DNA of 64,000 nt, taken from contig NZ_LSLK01000113.1 of assembly GCF_002257705.1 (NCBI RefSeq), forward strand, positions 1 through 64,000, given 5' to 3'. Source of the stretch: Sporomusa silvacetica DSM 10669. Its GTDB lineage: Bacteria > Bacillota > Negativicutes > Sporomusales > Sporomusaceae. Every line of letters starts with the position of its first letter. Positions within the stretch are counted from its first letter, which is position 1. The position numbers and the translations under genes were made by a program. Positions 8,435 through 17,112 of this stretch are shown here, piece after piece. Below the pieces are notes generated by a model. The model was given only the letters and a program-made list of their open reading frames with translations, was not told the origin of the DNA and did not search any database.

Positions 8435-9085
8435 CTATTTACACAGAGTGATCGTATCGCCAGTTTTTAGAAAAACGGCATTGGCTTCATCTGTGTCAAT
8501 GTGAAATTCCAGCCGGAAATTAGGGTTTACCCGCACCAGCACATCGCCAAAAGTCCCGCCCCGGGGGCCACTGATTTTAACAGTGACGCGGTCGCCGTCA
8601 GCTACATTAAATCGCCGGGCGTCGGTTTCCTCCATGTGAATATGCCGGGTAGCGCAAATGACGCCTTCAGTAAGGGTAGCCGCTCCTTTAGTGCCTACAA
8701 TAACAATGCCGGGCGATCCTTTAATGTTACCCGAATCTCTTAGCGGTGGTGCAATTCCCAGTGCAAATCCGTCAGTACGGGATATTTCAATTTGCGTCGA
8801 TTTACGCACAGGCCCTAACACCCTAACACCACGCATAACACCTTTGGGACCTACCAATGTAACGGTCTCTTTGGCAGCAAATTCATTGATTTGTTTTAGG
8901 TCTTTTTCCTTGGTAAGGCTATATCCGCAGCCAAACAAGGCTTCAATATGCTCAGCAGAGAGGTGGATGTGGCGATTAGATACGCCAACAGGTATACCTT
9001 GCTCTGTCTTTGCCGCCTGATTTAATTCAGGCATGGCCGCCAATACTTGGCTTACAATCTGTTCCAGTAATTTTTGATCCATCAT
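8435..9085 (-). CDS. pduL: Phosphate propanoyltransferase PduL
   Basis: A 216-aa PduL-type phosphotransacylase that turns propionyl-CoA into propionyl phosphate and frees CoA inside the shell. Two zinc-binding histidine motifs are visible, NRHIHL (His39, His41) and TRHIHM (His148, His150). Residues 1-20 form the expected encapsulation helix (LLEQIVSQVLAAM). The start is a double ATG (9085 or 9082) behind GGGGTGAG. No acetate or propionate kinase gene is in the operon, so the last ATP-yielding step must be encoded elsewhere. Confidence 0.95.
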   Translation of the reverse strand: MMDQKLLEQIVSQVLAAMPELNQAAKTEQGIPVGVSNRHIHLSAEHIEALFGCGYSLTKEKDLKQINEFAAKETVTLVGPKGVMRGVRVLGPVRKSTQIEISRTDGFALGIAPPLRDSGNIKGSPGIVIVGTKGAATLTEGVICATRHIHMEETDARRFNVADGDRVTVKISGPRGGTFGDVLVRVNPNFRLEFHIDTDEANAVFLKTGDTITLCK

Positions 9086-9125
9086 CTCACCCCGTTTAAT
9101 GCCACTTGCTGGTCTTGTCAGGAAA

Positions 9126-9174
9126 GCGAGATTGCCCCGTTATGCTCGACTGAAGTATGACGAAGCAATCTCGC
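9126..9174. repeat. Intergenic palindrome between pduJ and pduL
   Basis: Arms GCGAGATTGC (9126-9135) and GCAATCTCGC (9165-9174) enclose a loop in which CGTTATGCT and AGTATGACG can also pair. It has no T tract, so it is more likely an mRNA-stabilising or repeat-type palindrome than a terminator within the operon. Confidence 0.75.
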
Positions 9175-9181
9175 CGCTTAC

Positions 9182-9460
9182 TTATTCAACTTTAGGAAGA
9201 ATCTTCTCAATATCTGTATGAGGACGGGGAATAACGTGTACCGATATCAGTTCGCCCACTCGTTGGGCAGCAGCAGCACCGCTGTCAGTAGCTGCTTTTA
9301 CAGCACCAACATCACCGCGCACCATAACTGTGACTAACCCTGAACCAATTTTCTCATAGCCAACCAAAGCCACATTAGCCGCTTTTACCATAGCATCAGC
9401 AGCTTCAATAGCGCCAACTAGCCCCTTGGTTTCAACCATTCCTAATGCCTCTCCGCGCAT
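9182..9460 (-). CDS. pduJ: Hexameric shell protein PduJ (BMC-H)
   Basis: A 92-aa single BMC-domain protein, close to PduA/PduJ: ALGMVETKGLVGAIEAAD, then YEKIGSGLVTVMVRGDVGAV, then HVIPRPHTDIE. It forms hexamers that tile the shell and pass substrate through a central pore. The ATG at 9460 is chosen because AAGGAGG sits 9 bases upstream; the pduK stop codon ends two bases before it. It is nearly the same as the protein at 16057-16332. Confidence 0.95.
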   Translation of the reverse strand: MRGEALGMVETKGLVGAIEAADAMVKAANVALVGYEKIGSGLVTVMVRGDVGAVKAATDSGAAAAQRVGELISVHVIPRPHTDIEKILPKVE

Positions 9461-9461
9461 A

Positions 9462-10040
9462 CTATTCATCCTCCTTGTTTTTGTCATAATGAATGCAGGT
9501 GATTCTGGGATCGCCTTTTTTCCGTGGACATGCAGGATCGCCGCACAAGTTGCAAACTTCCACTGAATTGTTTGGTTCCTGACTTACTGTTTCTGCTGGT
9601 GGTTCTTCCACAAGTTCTGCAGCTTGAATGATTATGCTTTCCTTATTCGCAGCTGCAGGACTTTCTTCAGCCTCAAGCTTAATTACGGTCTCAACCGGAA
9701 CAGGCTCTTCAACTGGCGGCTGAATGTCTGCTGGCTTTAAAGCCGGCTTTAGGCCTACAGTATCTTTGGTAAGGAGAATTCCGCCCAATTCATTGTGTGG
9801 ACGTGGTATGACGTGTTTACCATATACTGTGTTTACTTTCGCAGCCGCTGCCGCACCTGCATCAACAGCTGCTTTCACGGCGCCTACGTCGCCGCATAGT
9901 TTGATAGTAACCAGGCCGCCACCTTTGGTAAGTTCATAGCCAATTAATTCTACATTAGCCGCCTTGACAGCTGTATCAGCTGCTTCTATACCAGCAGCAA
10001 GACCTATTACCTCAATCAGACCTAAGGCATTTTTGACCAT
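9462..10040 (-). CDS. pduK: Shell protein PduK (BMC plus C-terminal Cys cluster)
   Basis: A 192-aa protein with an N-terminal BMC domain (about 1-90), a proline- and glutamate-rich linker (about 100-160) and a C-terminal metal motif, CNLCGDPACPRKKGDPRITC followed by IH. The same cysteine tail is known in PduK and is thought to bind an Fe-S cluster or zinc. It is a minor shell component in known systems. The linker here is longer than in enterobacterial PduK (about 160 aa in total). It overlaps pduH by 19 bases, which points to coupled translation. Confidence 0.93.
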   Translation of the reverse strand: MVKNALGLIEVIGLAAGIEAADTAVKAANVELIGYELTKGGGLVTIKLCGDVGAVKAAVDAGAAAAAKVNTVYGKHVIPRPHNELGGILLTKDTVGLKPALKPADIQPPVEEPVPVETVIKLEAEESPAAANKESIIIQAAELVEEPPAETVSQEPNNSVEVCNLCGDPACPRKKGDPRITCIHYDKNKEDE

Positions 10041-10510
10041 GTATTCACCTCCCCATGGCCTTGAGCACTTTCCTGTAATACTTTTAGGATAATTTTGCGG
10101 ACACTTTCGTAAAGCTGAGCCATATTATCTTCAGGATCCGCGGCCTCTTGCAGAGGATTTCCTTTAAAAGGTAATCCTTTCACCAGCCGAGCGGCATTAT
10201 AACCGAAATACCGCCACTCTGGCAAAGTGCCTTGCCCCTCAAGAATAAACAGCGGTTGGCCTTCAGGCATTTTTTGATAATGAATACACATGGCAGCCGG
10301 ACTAATACCTACGCCCACTCCGAGCAGCGAAGCCTGCGCCCCCTTATAGGCAAGGGCTTGGGCATCTGCCGAACTGCCATCTAAGAGTGAATATGGCACC
10401 CCTTCTTCTTCCATTCCGGCCTGAAGTTCCCGCAACTTAGCTTCATAGCCGGCGTGGGAAAAGGTACAAATAATTATGCTGGGTCTGTTTAGTGTTGTAG
10501 CTGACTGCAT
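10022..10510 (-). CDS. pduH: Diol dehydratase reactivase small subunit PduH
   Basis: A 162-aa small subunit of the chaperone-like reactivating factor that swaps damaged cobalamin out of diol dehydratase. It carries the DdrB-family features GVGVGISPAAMCIHYQKM and EWRYFGYNAARLVKG. The ATG at 10510 with GAGG upstream is preferred; an in-frame GTG at 10519 overlaps the pduG stop as GTGA. It sits directly after the large subunit gene pduG, as expected for a heteromeric complex. Confidence 0.93.
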   Translation of the reverse strand: MQSATTLNRPSIIICTFSHAGYEAKLRELQAGMEEEGVPYSLLDGSSADAQALAYKGAQASLLGVGVGISPAAMCIHYQKMPEGQPLFILEGQGTLPEWRYFGYNAARLVKGLPFKGNPLQEAADPEDNMAQLYESVRKIILKVLQESAQGHGEVNTWSKMP

Positions 10511-10515
10511 AATAC

Positions 10516-12339
10516 TCACGCCTCACTATCCAGATAAGACAGTACCAAACCTGTAGCAACAGCATTTCTTGGTCCTTCGCTGCCGCGTATATTACCGCGT
10601 CCGCACACAATACCATACTCCGCCAAGGCGTCTGTTACCATATCAGGCACTTCGAAGTCCATTGCTGAACCGCCGACTAATACGACAAATTCAATATGCC
10701 GAATATTGCCGGTAGGAGCAACCCGTTTCAAGGAGCGCAGCGCATTGGTAACAAAAACACGTTTCTTGGCTTCCCGCCGTACATGCCGGATTCGATCGAG
10801 TGCATGATCAAAGGGTATGGGAACCATACCATCATGCTTTAAAATAACCACCCGGGCAAATACTTGCGGCGGCAAGTGTTTATCATAAAACTTTACTGTG
10901 CCATCTTCTAACCGGATATGATACAGATTTTCAACCTTCGCCAATGGATACTGTTTAATATCTTCTGCCAGGTCAAAATCGTTGAGTCCCAGTTCGGAAT
11001 TAATCAGCATTGTTACCATATCACCAGCCCCACCCAAATGAATGGAGTGGGTCTTAGAATCTCTGGTAATGATAGCCGCATCGGTCGAGCCACCACCCAT
11101 ATCCAAAATAGCCAGTGGTGTATCGGTACCAGGAGTGGTTAAGGCGCCGCGAATCGCCATATTGGCTTCGACCCCGGCAATTACAACACTTACACCCAGT
11201 TCTTCCTGGAGTTTGTTGGCGATCTGCTGCATCGGCAAACGACTGGTTTTAACCATAGCCGCCAGCGCTACCGCTCCTTCCAGTGCAAATTCCCCGGCTA
11301 AGCCGCCTTGTACCTTTTGCGGTACAAAAGTATCAACAGCTAATAGATCCTGGATTTTCATCTCCGCTATTGGCTGGGTAGTAAGTTCAGCCATTACCTG
11401 CCGCACCCGTTCCAACATGCCGTTGACATTAGTCCCCGCTTCGCCCTGTACATCCACAACCGGCTGCACCCGTTCCACGGCTTCCATGATCGCGGCTGCA
11501 CCTGCCTCGACATCAATATCAGCTTTGCCTTTTTGCCCTACAATAGTGATGAAACCCGCCGGAATGGACCTGGCTTTTACATCACCCTCAGGAGTACGGA
11601 CAACGACTGCCGAGCGATTACCAATCAAAGCTCTGGCAATAGGTACAACCATTTTGGTCTCTTCTGGTGTCAGATCAAATACAGTAGCAATCCCATAGGG
11701 ATTGGATAAGGTTTTTATGGTCTGTCCGGCCTCCGCCACCTCAACAGCAGCCAGCATTCCCACCGGAACTTTTTCAATTAAAGTAACTTCATCAACAACA
11801 GGTATTATCTGTTCCAGGCGATTTGCAATAAGTACAGCATCATCCTGCCGTGCTATCGCACCTTGTACGGCAACACCCCGACTCATGGCAGTATTAATGC
11901 CCTGCGCCGCATCTTCAAAATCAATGCCTTTAGGAATCAAACAGATAACTTTTTCTCCCGGGCGAACACCAGGAAGCTGGTTAAAGGTAACCGTCATACC
12001 GACACCTAAACCAATACCTCCTGGAGTAGATGGGTTATGCCCGATCATGGTGGATTCGGTGATAATTGTTTCCGTGATGGTTTCCATAGCCAAATCACCA
12101 ATAACCGGTGTGGCTTCGTTAAGCCGTATTTGGTCTACCTCTTTCAAACTCAGCCCGGCAGTTTTTACAGCTTCTTGAAGAGCGATGATAATACCGGGGA
12201 CATTCGCCAGTGTGCCTTTGATGCCTGTTGTCTTAATAATACTGCTGGCAAAATATCTTTTGATTTGGCCTTGTTCTACTTGTGCCAAACATACTTCAGT
12301 TGTGGAGTTTCCTATATCCACGCCTGCAATAATAGGCAT
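10516..12339 (-). CDS. pduG: Diol dehydratase reactivase large subunit PduG
   Basis: A 607-aa DdrA/PduG ATPase of the actin/Hsp70 fold. The N-terminal phosphate-1 motif is GVDIGNSTTEV, and LDMGGGSTDAAI lies near residue 410. It drives ATP-dependent release of inactive cobalamin from the dehydratase. The frame is open for 17 more codons, but the ATG at 12339 behind AAGGTGGG gives the family length (about 610 aa) and the conserved start just before IAGVDIGN. It lies 13 bases after pduE. Confidence 0.96.
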   Translation of the reverse strand: MPIIAGVDIGNSTTEVCLAQVEQGQIKRYFASSIIKTTGIKGTLANVPGIIIALQEAVKTAGLSLKEVDQIRLNEATPVIGDLAMETITETIITESTMIGHNPSTPGGIGLGVGMTVTFNQLPGVRPGEKVICLIPKGIDFEDAAQGINTAMSRGVAVQGAIARQDDAVLIANRLEQIIPVVDEVTLIEKVPVGMLAAVEVAEAGQTIKTLSNPYGIATVFDLTPEETKMVVPIARALIGNRSAVVVRTPEGDVKARSIPAGFITIVGQKGKADIDVEAGAAAIMEAVERVQPVVDVQGEAGTNVNGMLERVRQVMAELTTQPIAEMKIQDLLAVDTFVPQKVQGGLAGEFALEGAVALAAMVKTSRLPMQQIANKLQEELGVSVVIAGVEANMAIRGALTTPGTDTPLAILDMGGGSTDAAIITRDSKTHSIHLGGAGDMVTMLINSELGLNDFDLAEDIKQYPLAKVENLYHIRLEDGTVKFYDKHLPPQVFARVVILKHDGMVPIPFDHALDRIRHVRREAKKRVFVTNALRSLKRVAPTGNIRHIEFVVLVGGSAMDFEVPDMVTDALAEYGIVCGRGNIRGSEGPRNAVATGLVLSYLDSEA

Positions 12340-12352
12340 GAAAGTTCCCACC

Positions 12353-12865
12353 TTAGTCCGCTCTGAGACGGTTCCGGCGCTCGTATACATCTGCGGACTC
12401 TCTCACTAAAGCGGCATTAATTTTTGCATTATATTTACCTTCCAGTTCTTCAGCTATAGCTAGTAACTCTGGTTTAGTGGAACGATAGGGGCGCATGGCA
12501 TTGTAAATTTCCAGAACACGATCATCCGGAATAGCAACAAGTTCAGCCGCACGGCGAAGGTTGTTGCCAAACTGGTATCTGCCTACACCATCAGCAATCT
12601 CAGCTTGCATTCTAAGCGTTTCCGGGGTAATACGAACGTCATCGGATTTTACCTCGCCGCTCATAATCTTATCTAACGTAATCTCTGACAGTGTTTTGCC
12701 TGTAGGAGTTTTTAAAAGTTCGGGGCGCTTGCTTGCTAGCGGATAATCACGTTCAGGACAAAGACCGGCAGTTGCTGAAGCCTGACAGGTAGCTGCCTGG
12801 GGAGCGCCAGCCATGGATTTTAATACTTCACGTACGATATCTTCTAACATTTTATTTTCTGACAT
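12353..12865 (-). CDS. pduE: Propanediol dehydratase small subunit PduE
   Basis: A 170-aa gamma subunit of B12-dependent diol dehydratase. Residues 1-18 (MLEDIVREVLKSMAG) form an amphipathic targeting helix, followed by an Ala-rich linker (20-35). The conserved body runs from DYPLASKRPELLKTPTGK to the C-terminus, with the family motif TLRMQAEIADGVGR. The ATG at 12865 follows GGAGGTG. Together with PduC and PduD it forms the heterohexameric enzyme that converts 1,2-propanediol to propionaldehyde (or glycerol to 3-hydroxypropionaldehyde). Confidence 0.96.
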   Translation of the reverse strand: MSENKMLEDIVREVLKSMAGAPQAATCQASATAGLCPERDYPLASKRPELLKTPTGKTLSEITLDKIMSGEVKSDDVRITPETLRMQAEIADGVGRYQFGNNLRRAAELVAIPDDRVLEIYNAMRPYRSTKPELLAIAEELEGKYNAKINAALVRESADVYERRNRLRAD

Positions 12866-12885
12866 TTGTTTTCACCTCCGCCTAG

Positions 12886-13527
12886 TTAAAACTGTACATC
12901 GAGTTCAACCGGTTTAGCACCGGGAACTACGTGTTCGGTTTCTTTAATATGAAGTACTGCTGCTATAGCCTGGTATTTAGGCCGGGCCATTTGGTCGTTT
13001 TTAGTCGGTACCGGGGTCGGGGATTGGCCTTTGGCGTATTGCGCAGCATTTTTGCCGATTTGCCGATAGGCCTCAAGGTCGAGCAGTGGGGACTGTGAGA
13101 ACAATTCGAGATTGCTCAATGGTGGCAAACCTTTTTGATGAATTACGGTAGTGCCTCTGGACTGGATACCAATGGAGATGCCTGAACCGCTAAGTTTAGT
13201 AGCATCATGAGCAGCAAACGCTACATCAGATGTCCGAAGAACCCGAATTACTCTTGCGTGCACGCCTTCTTCTTCGATGCCGGCAATCATTTCGCGCAAT
13301 ACATCACTGTGTGGTATATTTACAATGGTCTTATTCTGATATTTGCCAAAGGCCGGAGCTAAGGCAATGATAACTTCGTCCGAACGAGTACCAGGGCGGG
13401 CTTCACCCTTTTCCACCAAGTTCATGGGCCGTCCAGATACTGCGGCTGCTTTAGGAGCTCCTGGCTGGGCCATACCGGCAAGAACTTGCCCGATTATTTC
13501 GCGAATTAATTGTTCGTTAATTTCCAT
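12886..13527 (-). CDS. pduD: Propanediol dehydratase medium subunit PduD
   Basis: A 213-aa beta subunit of diol dehydratase. The N-terminus MEINEQLIREIIGQVLAGM is the known lumen-targeting helix. The core includes GIEEEGVHARVIRVLRTSDV and GSGISIGIQSRGTTVIHQ, which contribute to the cobalamin site in the family. The open frame reaches 13653 inside pduC, but the ATG at 13527 behind AGAGGTGG matches the PduD start and removes the overlap. Confidence 0.95.
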   Translation of the reverse strand: MEINEQLIREIIGQVLAGMAQPGAPKAAAVSGRPMNLVEKGEARPGTRSDEVIIALAPAFGKYQNKTIVNIPHSDVLREMIAGIEEEGVHARVIRVLRTSDVAFAAHDATKLSGSGISIGIQSRGTTVIHQKGLPPLSNLELFSQSPLLDLEAYRQIGKNAAQYAKGQSPTPVPTKNDQMARPKYQAIAAVLHIKETEHVVPGAKPVELDVQF

Positions 13528-13549
13528 TTCCATCCACCTCTCCCCTAGA

Positions 13550-15220
13550 TCACACGTCAAAATCAGACGGTTTAATCGCCTGGCGTATGTCTTTAATTTC
13601 ATCCCAACGTTCTTTGCTGATGCGATAGCCTGTTCCCGGCCCAGCGTAGTCATTCTTGTTGTTTACAGCGCTAATAACGTTAAGATTTTTATCGAGAATT
13701 GCTGCGGTATGGAGATAATCGCCGGAAATACGTTGCTTAAGAACACCTAGTACATTTTCAGCGACATCAACAAAACCGGTTTTGGCAAGGGCTTTTACGA
13801 TATCTACACCGGTAATGCCACGTTTCATCATATCTTCGGTAGCCTTCAGATCCTCAACAACATTCCGTTTAATGATTTCTTTGGTACCATGGCAATAGGT
13901 AACAGCTTCCACTTCTTCATCAGTAATAGCCGGGAAACCAAACTCTTTGAATACTGCCTGAATGGCTTTGGCTGCTTTACTACGGATAGCAATAACGTCT
14001 TCTTCCGATACCGGTTTGAGGCCGCCATCAACCATAAGGTCGCGTTGAAGAATATTCCAGTCATCATAGTCATCTACGTCCCAGTTTGAACCGGCGAACA
14101 TGTTATCATAGTTGGGAGTTGCGCTGTAACCGGAACAAATGAAGTCAGTGCCTGGCAGCATTTGCATCAGGGTTCGGGCAGTACGGCGAATATCAGAGTG
14201 GGTAAAGGTCTGGTCATTACTTGAAGCGACTTCCAGATCAAGCATCGCGGCTGTCAGGTTTTCGCCAAGAATTGCGCGAATACCGGATGGAACAGCGGCA
14301 GGTACACCAACACAGCTTACAGAACCGTTTTGGAGACCTTGTACCCCAGCGCCGCGGGTCAGCATAATGCAGCGAACTTCCAGATACAACATGGATTTGC
14401 CTTCTGCATAGCCCATTTGTACTTCAGAACCGGTACCGGAGGTAAAGCGCATTTTAAGACCGCGTGAAGCATAAGCCGAGGCCAGGAATGCTTTGGACCA
14501 GGGAGTATCGTCACCGTCCACAAATACATTTTCAGTACCATATACCGAGATGGTTTCGGCATAAGCAGTAATGCCCCGCATACCTAAGAGCAATTCGGTT
14601 GCTTCTTCGAGAGCGCATTGGGTAAGCACGCCACCACGGCCTACTTGGGAGCCTACTAGTATGGACAATGCATTGAATGGTGCATACCGGACAACAGCTA
14701 CTGTTGTTTCCATCTCATCGAAACCGCGCAATGCTGCTTCAGCGGCATCGGCAGCAATAAGTGCCGGATTATCTTGCGGATTAGTAACATGGCACTGGTT
14801 GGAAGGAGTTTTCCGAGCCCGCATTTTTTGCAAAGCCATCATCATTTCTACTACGTTCATAGTGTTGAGTACAGCAACAATCTTCGCTGCCGTCAAACCA
14901 CGAATCAGCTTAACAAGCTCGTCACGCGATACGTTGACATCAACAAGCATTTTGGCAATTTCAAAATCAGACATAGCCATTGCTTTATTGGCAATGCCAG
15001 TGTCAATGGCATAATCAGCGATAAATTGATCAATAAAGTCGAATTGAGCACGGGGAATACCATCCATCTCAGTCACTTTACCGTTTTCAATTTTAATGCT
15101 GGGTTTAGGATCGTTGGGGCTGCCCATAGCCATCAGGCCAACTTCCGGCCACTCGACTACGAAACCATCCTGGTTCACAGGGCGGGCTTCCAACACTTCA
15201 AAACGTTTTGATCTCTTCAT
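13550..15220 (-). CDS. pduC: Propanediol dehydratase large subunit PduC
   Basis: A 556-aa catalytic TIM-barrel subunit of B12-dependent diol/glycerol dehydratase. It aligns by eye along its whole length with Salmonella PduC: RSKRFEVLEARPVNQDGF at the start, YGTENVFVDGDDTPWSKAF, GVQGLQNGSVSC, SSNDQTFTHSDIRRTAR and the C-terminal NDYAGPGTGYR. The ATG at 15220 behind GGGGGG is preferred over the GTG one codon earlier. Sequence alone does not tell whether propanediol or glycerol is the main substrate. Confidence 0.97.
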   Translation of the reverse strand: MKRSKRFEVLEARPVNQDGFVVEWPEVGLMAMGSPNDPKPSIKIENGKVTEMDGIPRAQFDFIDQFIADYAIDTGIANKAMAMSDFEIAKMLVDVNVSRDELVKLIRGLTAAKIVAVLNTMNVVEMMMALQKMRARKTPSNQCHVTNPQDNPALIAADAAEAALRGFDEMETTVAVVRYAPFNALSILVGSQVGRGGVLTQCALEEATELLLGMRGITAYAETISVYGTENVFVDGDDTPWSKAFLASAYASRGLKMRFTSGTGSEVQMGYAEGKSMLYLEVRCIMLTRGAGVQGLQNGSVSCVGVPAAVPSGIRAILGENLTAAMLDLEVASSNDQTFTHSDIRRTARTLMQMLPGTDFICSGYSATPNYDNMFAGSNWDVDDYDDWNILQRDLMVDGGLKPVSEEDVIAIRSKAAKAIQAVFKEFGFPAITDEEVEAVTYCHGTKEIIKRNVVEDLKATEDMMKRGITGVDIVKALAKTGFVDVAENVLGVLKQRISGDYLHTAAILDKNLNVISAVNNKNDYAGPGTGYRISKERWDEIKDIRQAIKPSDFDV

Positions 15221-15240
15221 CACAATTCCCCCCTGTTATT

Positions 15241-16032
15241 TTAGATATATGGCGTTGTCGTGGACGGAGCCGGACCAGCCATAGCTTCTAATACCTTTTT
15301 ACCCACTTCTCTAGCACCAATTACTGCTTGACGAACGGCACCGGAGTCACCAGTGATTTGAAGAATAACTTCGTTGGAGAAAGAAGTGCCGCCAGCCGGA
15401 CTGGCATAGCCAACAACTTCAACGCTGGCAGTTTTTACGGCGACATCGGCCATTAAGACGCCAATAGCAGCAGGTGCACCGACAATTAGGCCAAATGCTT
15501 TGCCAATAGGTGCGCCAAAGGCTTTGTTAATCGCATAGCTGGCACGGGCCGTATATTGGAGTTCAAGATGACCGGCATCATTACCATATACATCACCGAA
15601 AGTACGGTCAAGTTCTTTTAAAGCCACTTCTATGGCCCGGCGAGCATCAGATACTTCTTCAGCTCCGAAAATAATCAGGCAGCCATGACCAGCACCACCT
15701 TTGGTATCACGGGCAAGTTCAATTGTTACAATTTCGGTATTAGTGGCTTTTACGGCTTCATCAGCGGCCATAATGTGCGGGCCGGCCCCGGTACGGGCAC
15801 CAAGAATACCGATAGAGTGATATTTGGGATCAAGTTTCATTTTTTCATGCAGCATAGGGTCGACATTGGCAATAACCAACCCAACAGTGTCACCGATGGC
15901 GGTACCAACAAATTCGGTAATACCTGGATTACAGGCTGTCTTTACAACTTCCTGGGCAGGAGCGGCCTGAGCTTCTGACTCTATGCGTTTCTTAATTTCA
16001 TCCATGACCTTTTCGATCAACTGGTCTTGCAT
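15241..16032 (-). CDS. pduB: Trimeric shell protein PduB (BMC-T)
   Basis: A 263-aa tandem-BMC trimer, one of the most abundant shell proteins. Residues 1-20 form a helix (MQDQLIEKVMDEIKKRI) followed by an Ala-rich linker; this PduB extension is known to tie the enzyme core to the shell. The first BMC-like domain contains GARTGAGPHIMAADEAVKAT and the second FGLIVGAPAAIGVLMADVAV. ATG behind GGAGGTG. It precedes pduC by 17 bases. Confidence 0.96.
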   Translation of the reverse strand: MQDQLIEKVMDEIKKRIESEAQAAPAQEVVKTACNPGITEFVGTAIGDTVGLVIANVDPMLHEKMKLDPKYHSIGILGARTGAGPHIMAADEAVKATNTEIVTIELARDTKGGAGHGCLIIFGAEEVSDARRAIEVALKELDRTFGDVYGNDAGHLELQYTARASYAINKAFGAPIGKAFGLIVGAPAAIGVLMADVAVKTASVEVVGYASPAGGTSFSNEVILQITGDSGAVRQAVIGAREVGKKVLEAMAGPAPSTTTPYI

Positions 16033-16056
16033 ATAATTACACCTCCAAAATTATGG

Positions 16057-16332
16057 CTATTTAACTGTAGGAAGAATTTTCTCAACATCTGCATGCGGGC
16101 GGGGAATTACATGAACAGATACCACCTCGCCTACATTTCTGGCAGCAGCAGCTCCTGCATCAGCAGCAGCTTTGACAGCACCAACATCACCACGCACCAT
16201 CACAGTGACTAACCCTGAACCAATTTTTTCATAGCCTACCAAAATGACATTAGCTGATTTTACCATGGCATCAGCGGCCTCAATAGCTCCTACCAAACCT
16301 TTTGTTTCAATCATGCCTAACGCATCGCTCAT
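16057..16332 (-). CDS. pduA: Hexameric shell protein PduA/PduJ-type (BMC-H)
   Basis: A 91-aa BMC-domain protein at the pduA position in front of pduB. It differs from the PduJ at 9182-9460 at only about ten positions (for example SDALGMIETKGL), so the two hexamers probably mix in the shell. The pore-loop region reads YEKIGSGLVT, as in PduA/PduJ. ATG behind AAAGGAGGTG. It is called PduA by position; by sequence it is equally PduJ-like. Confidence 0.93.
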   Translation of the reverse strand: MSDALGMIETKGLVGAIEAADAMVKSANVILVGYEKIGSGLVTVMVRGDVGAVKAAADAGAAAARNVGEVVSVHVIPRPHADVEKILPTVK

Positions 16333-16334
16333 AA

Positions 16335-16766
16335 TTACACCTCCTTTCGCGTGAGATACTCTGTCAATTCAGCCAAACCTGTTCTGGTATACGCAGAAAC
16401 ACAAAAAAATGGTTCTTTGATTCCTGCCTGTAAAAGACGGTTTTTGGCTTTTTCCTGGTCAGCCCCAGGGGCATCTATTTTGGTGACTACTCCTACTACC
16501 GGTCGCGGAAACATGGCAGTAAACCCGGGTGGGAGTGTGATACGACAATCTGTGGCATCCTGAACCATTAGAACTAACGTGGCCTCAGTAGCTGTCACGG
16601 CTAACGCTGAATAAAAACGCGGCATTTGCGCATATTCACCAGGTGTGTCGATGGCTCCGTTAGTAAAACAAATGCTTGATGTTTTTTCAGCCTTGTTACA
16701 GTCATTGTTAATGGCATTAATTAATGATGTTTTTCCTGCGCCTACAGGTCCGACCAGCATAATCAT
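16335..16766 (-). CDS. pduV: PduV/EutP-family small GTPase-like protein
   Basis: A 143-aa P-loop protein with Walker A GPVGAGKTSL at residues 6-15, a G3-like region (FTNGAIDTPGEYAQMP) and a G4-like TKID near residue 99. The EutP/PduV family associates with microcompartments, and PduV has been linked to their movement or to filaments. It lacks the classic DxxG, having DTPGEY instead, as is usual in this family. It lies 4 bases after pduU and 2 before pduA, in the cluster that opens the operon. The ATG at 16766 has a weak AAGG. Confidence 0.88.
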   Translation of the reverse strand: MIMLVGPVGAGKTSLINAINNDCNKAEKTSSICFTNGAIDTPGEYAQMPRFYSALAVTATEATLVLMVQDATDCRITLPPGFTAMFPRPVVGVVTKIDAPGADQEKAKNRLLQAGIKEPFFCVSAYTRTGLAELTEYLTRKEV

Positions 16767-16770
16767 AGGC

Positions 16771-17112
16771 TCAGGACCTTGTCAGTTTGGGGGCTGAAAA
16801 ACCCAAGCCCTCAGATAATAGGTTGATTACTTGTTTTAAGGCTGCTTCGACAGCTGAAACATTGCCGGTAATAACCACTGAACCAGTAAAGCGATCCATA
16901 AATCCAATTTGTACTGCTGCTGTTTTAGTTGCTGCGTCGGCTGCAATAATCGCCGCTTCACAAGGAGTAATTGTTAAGATGCCGATCGCCCCCTTATCCA
17001 CAATACCCAGCTTCTCGCACAATTCCTTTTTGGGGTTGGCGATAAGATGAGCTAACGTCACCTGTTTACCAGGAACATATTCCTGTACCACTCTCGGTTT
17101 TTCTTGGAGCAT
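16771..17112 (-). CDS. pduU: Shell protein PduU (permuted BMC, EutS-like)
   Basis: A 113-aa circularly permuted BMC protein. The N-terminal segment VQEYVPGKQVTLAHLIANP forms the beta-barrel cap seen in PduU/EutS, and GAIGILTITPCEAAIIAADA starts the BMC fold. It is a minor shell hexamer. It is the first gene of the long operon: ATG at 17112 behind GAGGT, with about 200 bases of promoter region upstream. Confidence 0.93.
   Translation of the reverse strand: MLQEKPRVVQEYVPGKQVTLAHLIANPKKELCEKLGIVDKGAIGILTITPCEAAIIAADAATKTAAVQIGFMDRFTGSVVITGNVSAVEAALKQVINLLSEGLGFSAPKLTRS

Noticed and set aside
11042..11698. Long plus-strand ORF (218 aa) in pduG
   Set aside because: Antisense shadow of a strongly conserved gene; Ser/Thr/Pro-rich composition and no RBS.
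6500..17112. Cobalamin riboswitch inside or before the pdu operon
   Set aside because: No B12-box-like GCCACTG segment or GCCAGGAGACCTGCC closing segment was found there; only the copy upstream of cobT exists.
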